NCBI GenBank assembly: GCA_030682595.1
Contig: JAUXNZ010000017.1
Coordinates: 1-6,034, forward strand
Direction of reading: 5' to 3'
Source: Rhodocyclaceae bacterium
GTDB taxonomy: Bacteria > Pseudomonadota > Gammaproteobacteria > Burkholderiales > Rhodocyclaceae
Length of the DNA stretch: 6,034 nucleotides
Position numbers and translations under genes: made by a program. Positions 5,057 through 6,034 of this stretch are shown here, one piece after another. The notes below the pieces were generated by a model. That model had not been told where the DNA came from, did no database searches, and saw nothing but the letters and a program-made list of their open reading frames with translations. The first letter of the stretch is position 1; every line of letters begins with the position of its first letter.

Positions 5057-5386
5057 TTGAAGTTCATCGTCGATGCCCAGTTGCCACCCGCGCTGGCACG
5101 CATGCTGACTGCGCTGGGACATGAGGCCGAACATGCCCATGATTTTGGTGGTGACGGTGTCCCGGACGGCAGTATCTGGCAGCGGGCGCAACAGCATGGC
5201 GCCGTAATTCTGACCAAGGATGAAGATTTTCTCTTGCGTCACCAATCCAGAGTTCAAGGTCCGCCCGTTATCTGGATTCGCTGGGGCAACACACGCAAGC
5301 AGCCGCTGCTTGAGAAGTTCGATACCTTGCTCCCCGCTATTCTTGCCGCTCTCGACCGTGGCGAAACCCTGGTCGAGCTGATCTGA
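5057..5386 (+). CDS. DUF5615 PIN-like protein, likely toxin (ribonuclease)
   Basis: The 109-residue product starts at TTG 5057, 2 nt after the DUF433 stop. The start is set by family alignment (MKFIVDAQLPPALARML) and by GAGAG at 5042-5046. DUF5615 is a PIN-like (Mut7-C-like) fold, and partners of DUF433 are presumed toxins that cut RNA. Acidic residues that could bind metal are Asp6 (VDAQLP), Asp37 (PDGSIW), and Asp55/Asp57 (TKDEDF). The C-terminal PPVIWIRWGNT...LPAILAALDRGETLVEL is typical and complete, so the gene looks intact. Its stop is 1 nt before the radA ATG, so it is probably co-transcribed with radA. Nuclease activity is not demonstrated for most of this family and is inference here. 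Confidence 0.85.
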   Translation: MKFIVDAQLPPALARMLTALGHEAEHAHDFGGDGVPDGSIWQRAQQHGAVILTKDEDFLLRHQSRVQGPPVIWIRWGNTRKQPLLEKFDTLLPAILAALDRGETLVELI

Positions 5387-5387
5387 C

Positions 5388-6034
<647 letters not shown>

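Overview
The window is GC-rich, tightly packed chromosomal DNA of a betaproteobacterium. The closest fit, judged from recalled protein families and gene order rather than any search, is a Rhodocyclales-type genome (Dechloromonas/Accumulibacter-like). All protein-coding assignments rest on motifs read directly from the translations.

Layout. (1) Positions 1-1046, plus strand: the end of an Rnf electron-transport operon. It holds the last 42 codons of rnfE, a 150-bp gap with a dispersed repeat (copy A), complete rnfA, and a 61-residue single-pass membrane protein with a Cys-rich tail that starts 1 nt after the rnfA stop. (2) Positions 1056-2318, minus strand: a lysophospholipid transporter of the LplT family, convergent with the rnf operon across only 9 bp. 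(3) Positions 2319-2499: a divergent control region with two dyad-symmetric sites. (4) Positions 2500-3405, plus strand: a LysR-type regulator of the CysL/YeiE type. (5) Positions 3406-3695: a noncoding stretch with a stem-loop behind lysR and the longer copy B of the repeat. (6) Positions 3696-6034, plus strand: alanine racemase (alr), a two-gene toxin-antitoxin-like cassette (DUF433 + DUF5615 PIN-like) and the first 215 codons of radA, with gaps of 24, 2 and 1 nt.

How the genes relate. The Rnf subunits build a membrane ion-pumping oxidoreductase between ferredoxin and NAD; the Cys-rich partner may help install the Fe-S cluster held by RnfA and RnfE. LplT (lysophospholipid recycling) and Alr (D-alanine for peptidoglycan) are cell-envelope housekeeping, and RadA is a recombination-repair ATPase. 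The TA-like pair looks like an insertion into an alr-radA transcription unit.

The most unusual features are two. The first is the repeat: about 100 bp in each of two copies align with no gaps, and base changes in two predicted stems are compensatory, so a folded structure seems to be maintained just upstream of both rnfA and alr. The second is the Cys-rich membrane protein coupled to rnfA. No tRNA, rRNA, CRISPR array or insertion sequence is visible.
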